Part shown: positions 14,891-21,708 of the stretch, piece by piece
Numbering within the stretch: the first letter of the stretch is position 1
Layout: the number at the start of each line of letters is the position of its first letter
Assembly (NCBI GenBank): GCA_026386995.1
Contig: JAPLMO010000063.1
Span: forward strand, 1 to 35,209
Direction of reading: 5' to 3'
Source of the DNA: Planctomycetota bacterium
Lineage (GTDB): Bacteria > Planctomycetota > Phycisphaerae > FEN-1346
Length of the DNA stretch: 35,209 nt
Position numbers and translations under genes: made by a program
The notes under the pieces: model-generated
Told to the model about the DNA's origin: nothing
Database searches by the model: none
What the model saw: the letters and a program-made list of their open reading frames with translations, nothing else

Positions 14891-15080
14891 TGTTGCCCAA
14901 TTGCCGTTCATGTAGGGTGGGTGCTATGCACCCACGCTGATGCCGTTATGCCGTAAACGTCGGATGATTACTCCGTACCCACGCCGAAGCCGTTGCCATC
15001 ACGTATGGGCGCCCGCGTATACGATACCCTCCCAATACAGCAGCGTGGGTGCATAGCACCCACCCTACATTTGGGCAACA
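14891..15080. mobile_element. MITE-like element with 10-bp perfect ends
   Basis: TGTTGCCCAA (14891-14900) and TTGGGCAACA (15071-15080) are perfect terminal inverted repeats. Just inside are reverse-complement hairpins: TGTAGGGTGGGTGC…GCACCCACGCTG (14911-14939) and its inverse (15041-15069). The central 100 bases are not repetitive in this window and have no convincing frame. It lies between two minus-strand genes. Confidence 0.78.
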
Positions 15081-15113
15081 AGCCCATGAGACCCGCCGCG
15101 CAAAGTTGCGCTG

Positions 15114-16517
15114 TCAGGGCCTGCGTTTAGCCGGCGCGAGGAACGGCTTGAGCAGGAGTTCGTGCAACGTTCCCCGATTCCCAATTCTGACGCGCCGGGC
15201 CAGCCGTATCAAGGGGGCGATGTGCGGCCGCAGGACGGCGTATGGAAGTTCCTCACACGCCGTGATGAGGTCGTCGGCCGAGAGGCGCGACAGGGCGACG
15301 GCCGGCCGCCCCGCCAGGTGGGCCGCCGCGGGGTCCGGCACGAGCCATCCGTTCTCGTGGGCGATCTTGTGGGCGGGCGTCCCGGGGACGGGATAGTGGA
15401 GCGCGGCCTCGACGCGGTCGGGCTCCATGCGGCGCAGGAACTCCACGGTCTGATCGAGGCTGACCGGGGTCTCGTACGGTGCACCGATCTCGACGCAGGC
15501 AACCGACGGAATGCCGGCCGCCCGCAGCGCCGCGAACGCCGCCGCCGCGGCCTCGGGCGAAAGGGCCATGCCGAGCACGTCGTTGCGGATGAGGGCCGAC
15601 CCGCTTCCGATCGGGATGCGCACTTCCTCGCAACGGACCTGCGCCAGAAGTTCGGCCGTCGGCAGCGTGATGTCGGCGGCGTGGAGGGTGGTGCGGATGG
15701 GCAACCCGATCTCGTCGGGATACCGCTTGGCGAAGGCCGCCAGCCACTCCGGCGCCGAGGCCCACCGCACGTTGCCGATGCGAAAGCCCCCCAGGTCCAG
15801 AAGAAGGGCAACCATCTCGTGCATCTCCGCCAGCACGGCGTCGAGCGGCCGATGGAGGACCGGCCACGCGGCGGTCGGCGGCCAGACCGTCTGAGGCGGA
15901 GGCGCTGCGGGCCGGCCCTTGGGCGCCGGCGCCTGGCCGCTCTCGCCGCCGCGAGCCACCTCGATCTCCGCGAATCCGGCGGTGTCGACCAGGAGGTCCG
16001 ACAGGTAAAGGTCGCGGGCCGGGAGGGGAAGGTCCGCCAGCGATGCCGGCGGCCGCGGCGACGGGTTGCGCATGACACCCGTCTCGTACTTGACCCAGAA
16101 GGCGGGCGTGCGCAGGTGGTCGAGGCTGCTCGTGCGCGACGCCAGGTAATCGGGCGCAACGAGGTCGGCCGGCCCGACAGCAACCGCCTCGGCGCCCGTC
16201 ATGCTGAGGCATTCATCCGGCTTTAGCGAAGCGTGCGGCCCGAAGGCGATCAGCGGCGACCCGTGGATCTGGGCCATCGCTCCGGCGAGGCGGAACGCCA
16301 GGTCCGCGGCCAGGCTTTCGACGTATATCAAGACGAGGTCCGGACGGGGTAGCGAGGCGATTGTGGCGAGGGCCGCCTCGTCGCATGCATCCAGGACGAG
16401 CAGGGCCACGTTGTGCCCGCGGGCTCGCAGGGCTGCGGCCGTGGCCGCCACGTCATGGCGGTAAGGCCGTTCTGCCGCGCTGGGGCCGGCCACGGGTTGA
16501 AGGATCGCCAGGTTCAT
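15114..16517 (-). CDS. B12-binding/radical SAM-like protein lacking the cluster cysteines
   Basis: A 467-residue protein with the architecture of the cobalamin-dependent radical SAM group. Residues about 1-130 resemble a B12-binding Rossmann domain (MNLAILQPVAGPSAAERPYR, ALRARGHNVALLVLD, SPLIAFGPHASLKPDE). Residues 160-420 resemble the radical SAM barrel and its tail (FPxRD-like LPLPARDLYLSD, SGSALIRNDVLGM, VACVEIGAPYETPVSLDQTV, ALHYPVPGTPAHKIAHENGW). At the place where family members have ARGCPxxCxxC there is VARGGESGQAPAPKGRPA, with no cysteine, so a canonical SAM-binding iron-sulfur cluster cannot form. The frame is intact and long, so it is not a simple pseudogene. It may be a non-catalytic paralogue. 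The start at 16517 has GGGAG upstream. Confidence 0.75.
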   Translation of the reverse strand: MNLAILQPVAGPSAAERPYRHDVAATAAALRARGHNVALLVLDACDEAALATIASLPRPDLVLIYVESLAADLAFRLAGAMAQIHGSPLIAFGPHASLKPDECLSMTGAEAVAVGPADLVAPDYLASRTSSLDHLRTPAFWVKYETGVMRNPSPRPPASLADLPLPARDLYLSDLLVDTAGFAEIEVARGGESGQAPAPKGRPAAPPPQTVWPPTAAWPVLHRPLDAVLAEMHEMVALLLDLGGFRIGNVRWASAPEWLAAFAKRYPDEIGLPIRTTLHAADITLPTAELLAQVRCEEVRIPIGSGSALIRNDVLGMALSPEAAAAAFAALRAAGIPSVACVEIGAPYETPVSLDQTVEFLRRMEPDRVEAALHYPVPGTPAHKIAHENGWLVPDPAAAHLAGRPAVALSRLSADDLITACEELPYAVLRPHIAPLIRLARRVRIGNRGTLHELLLKPFLAPAKRRP

Positions 16518-16547
16518 CCACTACTCCCGGTAATGCGTCATTTACGA

Positions 16548-16644
16548 GGGTGGCATGGTCACGCTGTTGCGTGACCATGTGCCTCGCAAGTCGCGCGGTG
16601 GGCAGTCTTGCCCACCGCGCGGCGGGCAAGACTGCCAGCCGCGC
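16548..16644. repeat. Composite of two hairpin families
   Basis: A single GGTGGCATGGTCACGC hairpin (16548-16580), with no partner, is followed by two overlapping GCGCGG hairpins (16593-16620 and 16617-16644). The last stem has a mismatch (TGCCAGCCGCGC). It looks like a half element of one family joined to a full element of another. It lies between two minus-strand genes. Confidence 0.78.
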
Positions 16645-16667
16645 GTGTCTGTCTTACAGTTTCAAGG

Positions 16668-17732
16668 TTAACGGACTGCTAGCAAGCGGGCGAAAAGCGG
16701 TTCGTCGGTCGCCAGGCCGCAGACGTCCCTCAGTACGGCCTCGCGGCCGCGCGTCGCGAGCATTTCCTGAAGCCGGACGGCCCCGGCATCGTCAGGGTCA
16801 TTATACTGAATCGCCGCCCGGATGCCGACCAGAAGGTGTGCGGGATCCACGCCTTCCTCGTCTTCGAAGGCCCGCTGCCGGGCGGGGGCGAAGCCGAAAC
16901 GAGAGCATAGGGCGCGGCCGGTTTCATCCATCGCACCGCGGACGACCGCCGCAATCGAGCCGTCCTCCGTCGCCTGCCAGATGAACTTCTGACCCGACCG
17001 GTACCCGAGGTAGGCGGCGACGGCGTGGGCCATGTTGTGCGACGCCAGTTTCTGACGCAGATGCGCCGCGAAGTTCGCGACGGGTTCCACGTCGATCACG
17101 TGCGGTACGGGGCCGCGGAAGGCCGTCGCATCAACCACCAGCCGCGCGATCGGCTCGCACGCGAGCCACAGCGGGTCGCGGCTGAGCATCTCAGGGGGCG
17201 GCACAGGCACGGTGCGGCTGACGACCGCGCCGACGAAGCCGAAACGGGCGTCGAAGTCGGCCCGCGAGCAGCGGGGGCCGATGGCGGCGAATGCGGCCCA
17301 GACGTGATCGCTCAGGATGCGGCCGGAGTCCATCAGGTTCTCGCAAGCGATAACGTTGAGCGGTCCGGCGACGCCGCGGCGAATGCGCAGCGCCAGGCCG
17401 CGCGCGACCGACGGCGCAACGTCCGGCAGGTTGCGGGCGCCCACGGCGGTGCAAACGAGCCCTGCGTCCACGATGGCCTCGGCGACGGCTTTAATGTCGG
17501 CCGCGTCGAGGGCCGAGAAGCCGGCGACGTGCACGGGCTTGTCGCCTGCGTTGGTGACGTGGTGGACCTCGTACGAACTCGCCCCCTGGAGGGCCTTGAC
17601 GAGGGGGTGGTCGATGTCGACGAAAACCGTTCGGTAACCGCTTGCGAAGAACAGTTCGCCCATGAGGCCCCGCCCGATCTTTCCGGCGCCGAACTGGACG
17701 GCGGCCGGGGGGCTGGAAGTGGGGGCGTCCAT
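16668..17732 (-). CDS. Mannitol-1-phosphate 5-dehydrogenase-like protein
   Basis: A 354-residue member of the long-chain polyol dehydrogenase family, closest in motif order to MtlD, which interconverts mannitol 1-phosphate and fructose 6-phosphate with NAD. The nucleotide-binding motif QFGAGKIGRGLMGELF is near residue 13. PLNVIACENLMDSG is near 123, and the catalytic segment KLASHNMAHAVAAYLGY near 234 supplies the conserved Lys, Asn and His. AVVRGAMDETGRAL follows. After about residue 290 a stretch of roughly 35-40 residues, present in E. coli MtlD between the two C-terminal helical parts (RFxNPxLxDxxxRVGR), appears to be absent, so activity or substrate may differ. It starts 9 bases after the holA stop and is probably cotranscribed with it. 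Confidence 0.75.
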   Translation of the reverse strand: MDAPTSSPPAAVQFGAGKIGRGLMGELFFASGYRTVFVDIDHPLVKALQGASSYEVHHVTNAGDKPVHVAGFSALDAADIKAVAEAIVDAGLVCTAVGARNLPDVAPSVARGLALRIRRGVAGPLNVIACENLMDSGRILSDHVWAAFAAIGPRCSRADFDARFGFVGAVVSRTVPVPPPEMLSRDPLWLACEPIARLVVDATAFRGPVPHVIDVEPVANFAAHLRQKLASHNMAHAVAAYLGYRSGQKFIWQATEDGSIAAVVRGAMDETGRALCSRFGFAPARQRAFEDEEGVDPAHLLVGIRAAIQYNDPDDAGAVRLQEMLATRGREAVLRDVCGLATDEPLFARLLAVR

Positions 17733-17741
17733 AAAGCGTTC

Positions 17742-18818
17742 CTACTCGGCGAAGGCGGCCGTTATGCCGCGCGCCGCTTCAGGCAGGCACAGCCGGTGAA
17801 TGAGCGTTTCCATGACTAGGCGGTCGTTGGGCGTCGACTTGGCCTCCAGGTCGGCATCGACGAGGGCCTGGTAGGCGTCGGCCAGGTGCGTGTCGGAGAA
17901 GGCCGCGACGGCGCGGCGGACGCGGTCGCGGGCGTAGTAACTGACGGCGGCCTTTTCCATCGCGGCGTCGGGGCTCATCTTGCGCGAGAGGGCCTTGACG
18001 CGAAGAAGTTGCCGGAACGTCGGCCTGAGGAGCCCCACGATCTGCGGCGCCACCATACCCTCGGTCCAGAAGACGTCGAGGAGTTCCAGTGCCCGCGCGA
18101 CCTTGCGTTCGGCGACGGCGTCGCAGAGTGCCCAGACGCGCTCGTGGTGCCCTCGGGCCACGAGGGCGTCGACGTCGGGCACGTCGATCTTTTCCGCATC
18201 GCCGACATAAAGGGCCAGGGCGTCGAGGGCCGACAGGAGCGACGCGAAGTCCGTCCCGAGGGACTCCACGAGCATCTGGGCGGCGCCGAACGACAGTTTC
18301 TTCTTATACAACCTCGCGGCCTCGCTCTGGAGCCACGCGGGAAGCCGCGCCGCGTCCGTAAGTTCGCAGATCACCAGGATGCCGGCCTCGGCGACGCGTT
18401 TGGCGAGGTTCGTCGACTCGTTCCACGAGGCCACCTCGAGGCACAGGGACCCCGTGGATGCCGGCTGCTCCAGGTAGTCTCGTAGCACGTCTCGGATCTT
18501 TTCGCCCTTGCGGGCGGGCTTGTCGAGAAAGTCCTCGGCCTCGCGGACGATGACCAACCGACGCGGGGCCAGGAAGGGGAGCGTCCGTAGCGAGTCCATT
18601 ACGTCTGCCAGGACGGCGTCCTGGCCGTTGGTCTCAACGACCGCCAGCCCGGGGTCGGCGTCGCCGACGGTCTGGTTGCGGACGTGGTGGCGGCCCTGCG
18701 CCAACAGGTACGGATCCGTGCCGCGAAGGACGTAGATGGGCCGCGCTGCCGCGCCTTTCTCGGCGCGGAAGTCGCTCAGCCTTATCCCGGCGCTCTTCTT
18801 GGAATCGCTTCGGGCCAT
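17742..18818 (-). CDS. holA: DNA polymerase III subunit delta
   Basis: A 358-residue clamp-loader subunit. Delta opens the beta sliding clamp so that the loader complex can place it on primed DNA. The N-terminal ATPase-like fold is visible: PIYVLRGTDPYLLAQGRH near residue 27, SLRTLPFLAPRRLVIVREAEDFL near 75, CLEVASWN near 120. The middle helical domain has LSFGAAQMLVESLGTDFASL near 178. The C-terminal collar domain has a TEGMVAPQIVGLLRPTFRQL-type segment near 252 and DLEAKSTPNDRLVMETLIHR near 328, the latter very typical of HolA. Length is normal. Start at 18818. The downstream dehydrogenase gene follows after 9 bases. Confidence 0.92.
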   Translation of the reverse strand: MARSDSKKSAGIRLSDFRAEKGAAARPIYVLRGTDPYLLAQGRHHVRNQTVGDADPGLAVVETNGQDAVLADVMDSLRTLPFLAPRRLVIVREAEDFLDKPARKGEKIRDVLRDYLEQPASTGSLCLEVASWNESTNLAKRVAEAGILVICELTDAARLPAWLQSEAARLYKKKLSFGAAQMLVESLGTDFASLLSALDALALYVGDAEKIDVPDVDALVARGHHERVWALCDAVAERKVARALELLDVFWTEGMVAPQIVGLLRPTFRQLLRVKALSRKMSPDAAMEKAAVSYYARDRVRRAVAAFSDTHLADAYQALVDADLEAKSTPNDRLVMETLIHRLCLPEAARGITAAFAE

Positions 18819-18897
18819 AGACTGCTTTTATGGCACATCCGGCGGGGAAAGGCAAGGGCTTCTGAGCGATGCAAGCATGGGGCGTCAGTGACGCAGT

Positions 18898-19060
18898 CTA
18901 GCGTAGTGCTTCAGAATTATCGCACATTACGGTATCGGGTGCCACGGCTGCGCTGTTTGCAGCCGTGCTCTGCGTCGAACGGTGGCACGGCTGCGAACAG
19001 CGCAGCCGTGGCACCCGGCCACCCTGGATAAGATATCATCTGAGTGAAGCACTACACTAG
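18898..19060. mobile_element. MITE-like element, copy 2 (CTAGYGTAGTG ends)
   Basis: A 163-base unit with ends CTAGCGTAGTGCTTCA and TGAAGCACTACACTAG, 15 of 16 matching in inverted orientation. The left half matches copy 1 (13670) over about 75 bases, including TTCAGAATTATCGCACATTA. Two facing GGGTGCCACGGCTGC hairpins follow. It lies between the start of holA and the shortened 3' end of serS. Confidence 0.78.
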
Positions 19061-19087
19061 CGCTGTCATACAAGTGCCGCGGCGCTG

Positions 19088-20329
19088 CTAATGTCGCGGG
19101 CCGATCCGGTCGAAGCCGCAGGCCTGCTGGAAGTTTTCGAGGATGGCGATGATCGTGCGGCTCATGGCGATGGCCGTGCCGTTCAGGGTGTGAACGAGTT
19201 CGGGTTTGGCGCCTTGCCCGCGGCGGAACCTGATGCCAAGGCGGCGGGCCTGGTAATCGGTGCAGTTGGAGGTGGACGTGATCTCGCCCCACTGGCCGCC
19301 TTCGCCGCGTCCGGGCATCCATGCCTCCAGGTCGAACTTGCGGTAGGCCGGGCCGCCCAGGTCTCCGGTGCAGATGTCGATCACGCGGTAGGGGATGCCG
19401 AGGCGCTGGTAGATGCCCTCTTCGATGCGCAGGAGGTCCAGGTGCATCGCGTCGGAGTCCTCCGGCCGCGTGAAGGCGAACATCTCGACCTTTGTGAACT
19501 GGTGTACGCGGTAGAGGCCGCGGCTGGCGCGGCCGTATGCGCCGGCCTCGACGCGGAAGCAGTGGCTGATGCCGCCCGACTTCATCGGCAACTTTTCGCC
19601 CGGCAGGATCTCGTCCATGAGCATGCCGCCCAGTGTGATCTCGGCCGTCGCGATCAGCCCCAGGTCCATGCCGTCGATGCGGTAGATCTGCGACTCTTCG
19701 CCGCGCGGATTGAAGCCGCAGCCCTCCAGGACCTTCATCTTGGCCATGTCGGGCGTTTCGTGCAGGGTAAAGCCCTCGCGCTGAAGCGTTTCCAGGGCGA
19801 AGCGGGCCAGGGCCAGTTCCAGCAGCACGGCCTCGTTCTTCAGGAAGTAGAAGTTTGAGCCGGTGACCTTGGTGCCGGCGTCGAAGTCCACCAGATTCAG
19901 GGCCTCGGCGATGGCCACGTGGTCGCGGGGCTTGAAGTCGAACTTGGGGATGTCGCCCCAGCGGCGGAGTTCCTTGTTGGCGGCCTCGTCGCCGCCGATG
20001 GGCGATTCGGGGTGCGTCAGGTTCGGAATCTTCGACTGCTCATCGCGGAGTTCCTTCTCGACCGACTCCTGGCGGGCCTCGAGTTCGGCGATCTTCGTCT
20101 TCAGGCCGCCCACTTCCTGGACGAGGGCGGGGCGCTCGGCCTCGGATGCCTTCGGGACGCGCGACGAGATATCCTTGCGGCGGGAGCGGGCGGCGTCGAG
20201 TTCGACGATGATTGCCGACCGCTCGTCGGCCAGCCGCAGGACTTTGTCGATATCGGCCTTCATCCGCCGGTTCTCCGTGTTGCGGCGGACCTCGTCGGTG
20301 CGCGTGCGAATCGTTTCAAGATCGAGCAT
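19088..20329 (-). CDS. serS: Seryl-tRNA synthetase
   Basis: A 413-residue class II aminoacyl-tRNA synthetase that charges tRNA-Ser. The N-terminal antiparallel coiled-coil arm that grips the tRNA spans about residues 30-105. Serine/ATP-site motifs are GSNFYFLKNEAVLLELAL near 160, TAEITLGGML near 225, motif 2 CFRVEAGAYGR near 258 with HQFTKVEMF, and motif 3 HTLNGTAIAMSRTIIAILEN near 380. The start at 20329 gives MLDLETIRT, standard for the family. The C-terminus stops at ENFQQACGFDRIGPRH, where most SerS proteins continue with a VPxxLxPYxGG tail, so roughly 8-10 residues are missing or replaced. The mobile element copy 2 begins 27 bases beyond the stop. Confidence 0.96.
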   Translation of the reverse strand: MLDLETIRTRTDEVRRNTENRRMKADIDKVLRLADERSAIIVELDAARSRRKDISSRVPKASEAERPALVQEVGGLKTKIAELEARQESVEKELRDEQSKIPNLTHPESPIGGDEAANKELRRWGDIPKFDFKPRDHVAIAEALNLVDFDAGTKVTGSNFYFLKNEAVLLELALARFALETLQREGFTLHETPDMAKMKVLEGCGFNPRGEESQIYRIDGMDLGLIATAEITLGGMLMDEILPGEKLPMKSGGISHCFRVEAGAYGRASRGLYRVHQFTKVEMFAFTRPEDSDAMHLDLLRIEEGIYQRLGIPYRVIDICTGDLGGPAYRKFDLEAWMPGRGEGGQWGEITSTSNCTDYQARRLGIRFRRGQGAKPELVHTLNGTAIAMSRTIIAILENFQQACGFDRIGPRH

Positions 20330-20551
20330 AAGGGCCTTTCGTAGCCGATGACCGTACTGCCGGCCATTGTGCCGCAAAGGCGGGCGCGTTGCAAGGTTTT
20401 CGTGCGAACGCAGGCGCACCCGGGGCGGGGCAGTGTTGGAATATGTTGGCAGAGGTCGAGTCTCGCCTGTACGATGAAAATGGGGATGCCTGTGCAGGTT
20501 GGCTTGACCGAGTTGTTTGGGGAGGCCCAGGCCATTGAGGCGAAGTCGGGC

Positions 20552-21031
20552 ATGACAAAGCGAGTTTATGTTGAGACAAGCGTGGTGAGTTATTTTACCG
20601 CGCGTCCGAGCCGCGACCTTATAATCGCCGGCCACCAGGAGGCCACGCGCGAACTCTGGCCGAGCCTCGGCGCCGACTATGACGCCTACATTTCGGCGCT
20701 GGTTTACGAGGAAGCGGGGAAGGGCGATCCGGAGAAGGCCCGGCGGCGTCTTGGCGCCATCGGGTCGTTTCGCATGCTCGCGGTTGACGACGAGGCCCGG
20801 ATTCTGGCGGCGAAGATCATCGAGGGTGGGGGAATTCCCGAGGACTATCCAGAAGATGCTCTTCATGTTGCGGTGGCTGCCGCCAACGGAATCGACGTGA
20901 TCATTACGTGGAACTTCGCCCATCTGAATAATCCATTCACGCGCATGGTTGTCCGGCAGGTTATTGAGAACGAGGGGTACAAGTGCCCGGAGATCTGCTC
21001 CCCGGAAGAACTGTTGGAGGCCGGTCAGTGA
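20552..21031 (+). CDS. PIN-domain toxin-like RNase
   Basis: A 159-residue PIN-domain protein of the VapC-like group, expected to be a metal-dependent endoribonuclease. The N-terminal strand VYVETSVVSYFTARPSRDL has the acidic residue as Glu rather than Asp, which is usual in this subfamily. Other acidic and contact positions are YEEAGKGDPEKA near 55 and PEDALHVAVAAANGIDVIIT near 105, with TWNFAHLNN after it. The C-terminal PEICSPEELL is also typical. The start at 20552 (MTKRVYVETS) fits family members; a longer in-frame start upstream lacks support. The next gene overlaps its stop by four bases (GTGA) and is its likely antitoxin. The gene order is toxin first. Confidence 0.85.
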   Translation: MTKRVYVETSVVSYFTARPSRDLIIAGHQEATRELWPSLGADYDAYISALVYEEAGKGDPEKARRRLGAIGSFRMLAVDDEARILAAKIIEGGGIPEDYPEDALHVAVAAANGIDVIITWNFAHLNNPFTRMVVRQVIENEGYKCPEICSPEELLEAGQ

Positions 21032-21222
21032 AAGACCCCATTGTGGCGGAAGTGCGAAAGCACCGAATGGAGCACACGCGGAAGTTCGGCGGCGACCTCG
21101 ACGCGATTTGTGCCGACCTGCGCGCTATTCAGGGGGCTTCCGGTTACGAAGTTGTCCGCCTGGCTCCCAGAAAATTGAGGCGATCAAAGAGACATGCAAC
21201 GCGTGGAAAACCGCGCGGCTGA
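21028..21222 (+). CDS. Small antitoxin-like partner of the PIN protein
   Basis: A 64-residue protein from a GTG at 21028 that overlaps the PIN stop codon. The N-terminus VKDPIVAEVRKHRMEH, followed by KFGGDLDAICADLRAIQ, matches the small proteins commonly found directly beside this PIN subfamily (pattern KDPIVEEVR…DLDAI…DL). It is presumed to bind and block the toxin and perhaps the promoter, though no DNA-binding fold is obvious. The C-terminus is strongly basic (RKLRRSKRHATRGKPRG) and runs a little longer than usual. The overlap implies translational coupling. Confidence 0.78.
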   Translation: MKDPIVAEVRKHRMEHTRKFGGDLDAICADLRAIQGASGYEVVRLAPRKLRRSKRHATRGKPRG

Positions 21223-21431
21223 AAAGGTTGCCGACAAAGGCCGCGCCGAAGCACGCCGGGTTGGCAGCGAGAGCCGGTAAATCCGCAAGCCTGTCTCTTC
21301 TCGGCCAGGCACGTGGCGCTGGCAAGAACGACGTCCGGATTCACGGCCTCGTTGTACCTGGCGCCCACGTACTCGAATTCGATGCGGCCGTTGGTCCCGA
21401 CGATTTTCCCGAAAAAATCCGCCTCACCGAT

Positions 21432-21460
21432 TTGACAAGAAGGCTTTCTTGGGGTATAGT
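21432..21460 (+). promoter_or_regulatory. Strong sigma-70-type promoter
   Basis: TTGACA at 21432-21437 is a perfect -35 box, followed after exactly 17 bases by TATAGT (21455-21460), a 5-of-6 -10 box. It is the best promoter match in the window. Transcription would begin near 21467 and read towards the PEP-CTERM gene. Confidence 0.7.
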
Positions 21461-21466
21461 ATCGGA

Positions 21467-21708
21467 CAAGAGCGGAGGGGCTGTACAAACGCTCTAAAGT
21501 CGTCGTTGCGGGGCGGGATTACGAGGGTAGGAGTCCGGCCTGCTTTGTTTTGCAGGGGGGATGCCAAGTTGGCGTTGCTTCGCCCCCTTCAGGGCCGGTC
21601 TCCGGCGAACAGCCGGTGCCCGGCCCTTTTGTTTTGCGCGAAACGATTACGCCACTCGGCACAACGCCGTGAGGAGCAGAAAACGGCTCGTACAGAAGGA
21701 GATTGGCG
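21467..21708 (+). promoter_or_regulatory. Structured leader of the PEP-CTERM gene; candidate attenuator or small RNA
   Basis: The predicted transcript starts with a hairpin GAGCG…CGCTC (21470-21494). It then has CTGC/GCAG (21540-21555), a GGGGG/CCCCC stem (21556-21587) around GCCA-AGT-TGGC, and an intrinsic terminator at 21592-21635. The terminator lies before the gene start, so the leader could be a terminated short RNA of about 170 nt or a regulated attenuator. I recognise no known riboswitch consensus. Remaining sequence in the gap from 21223 holds only a weak minus-strand frame (to 21488) of doubtful meaning. Confidence 0.35.
21592..21635 (+). terminator. Intrinsic terminator upstream of the PEP-CTERM gene
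   Basis: GGGCCGG (21592-21598) pairs with CCGGCCC (21620-21626). Inside it CCGGC (21602-21606) pairs with GCCGG (21612-21616) around a GAACA loop, and TTTTGTTTT follows. A strong 12-pair stem with one internal loop. Confidence 0.75.

Noticed and set aside
21144..21488. 114-codon minus-strand gene between the antitoxin and the PEP-CTERM gene
   Set aside because: It overlaps the antitoxin and the strong promoter; part of it looks protein-like, but there is no family match and the second half is clearly non-coding. A remnant cannot be excluded.
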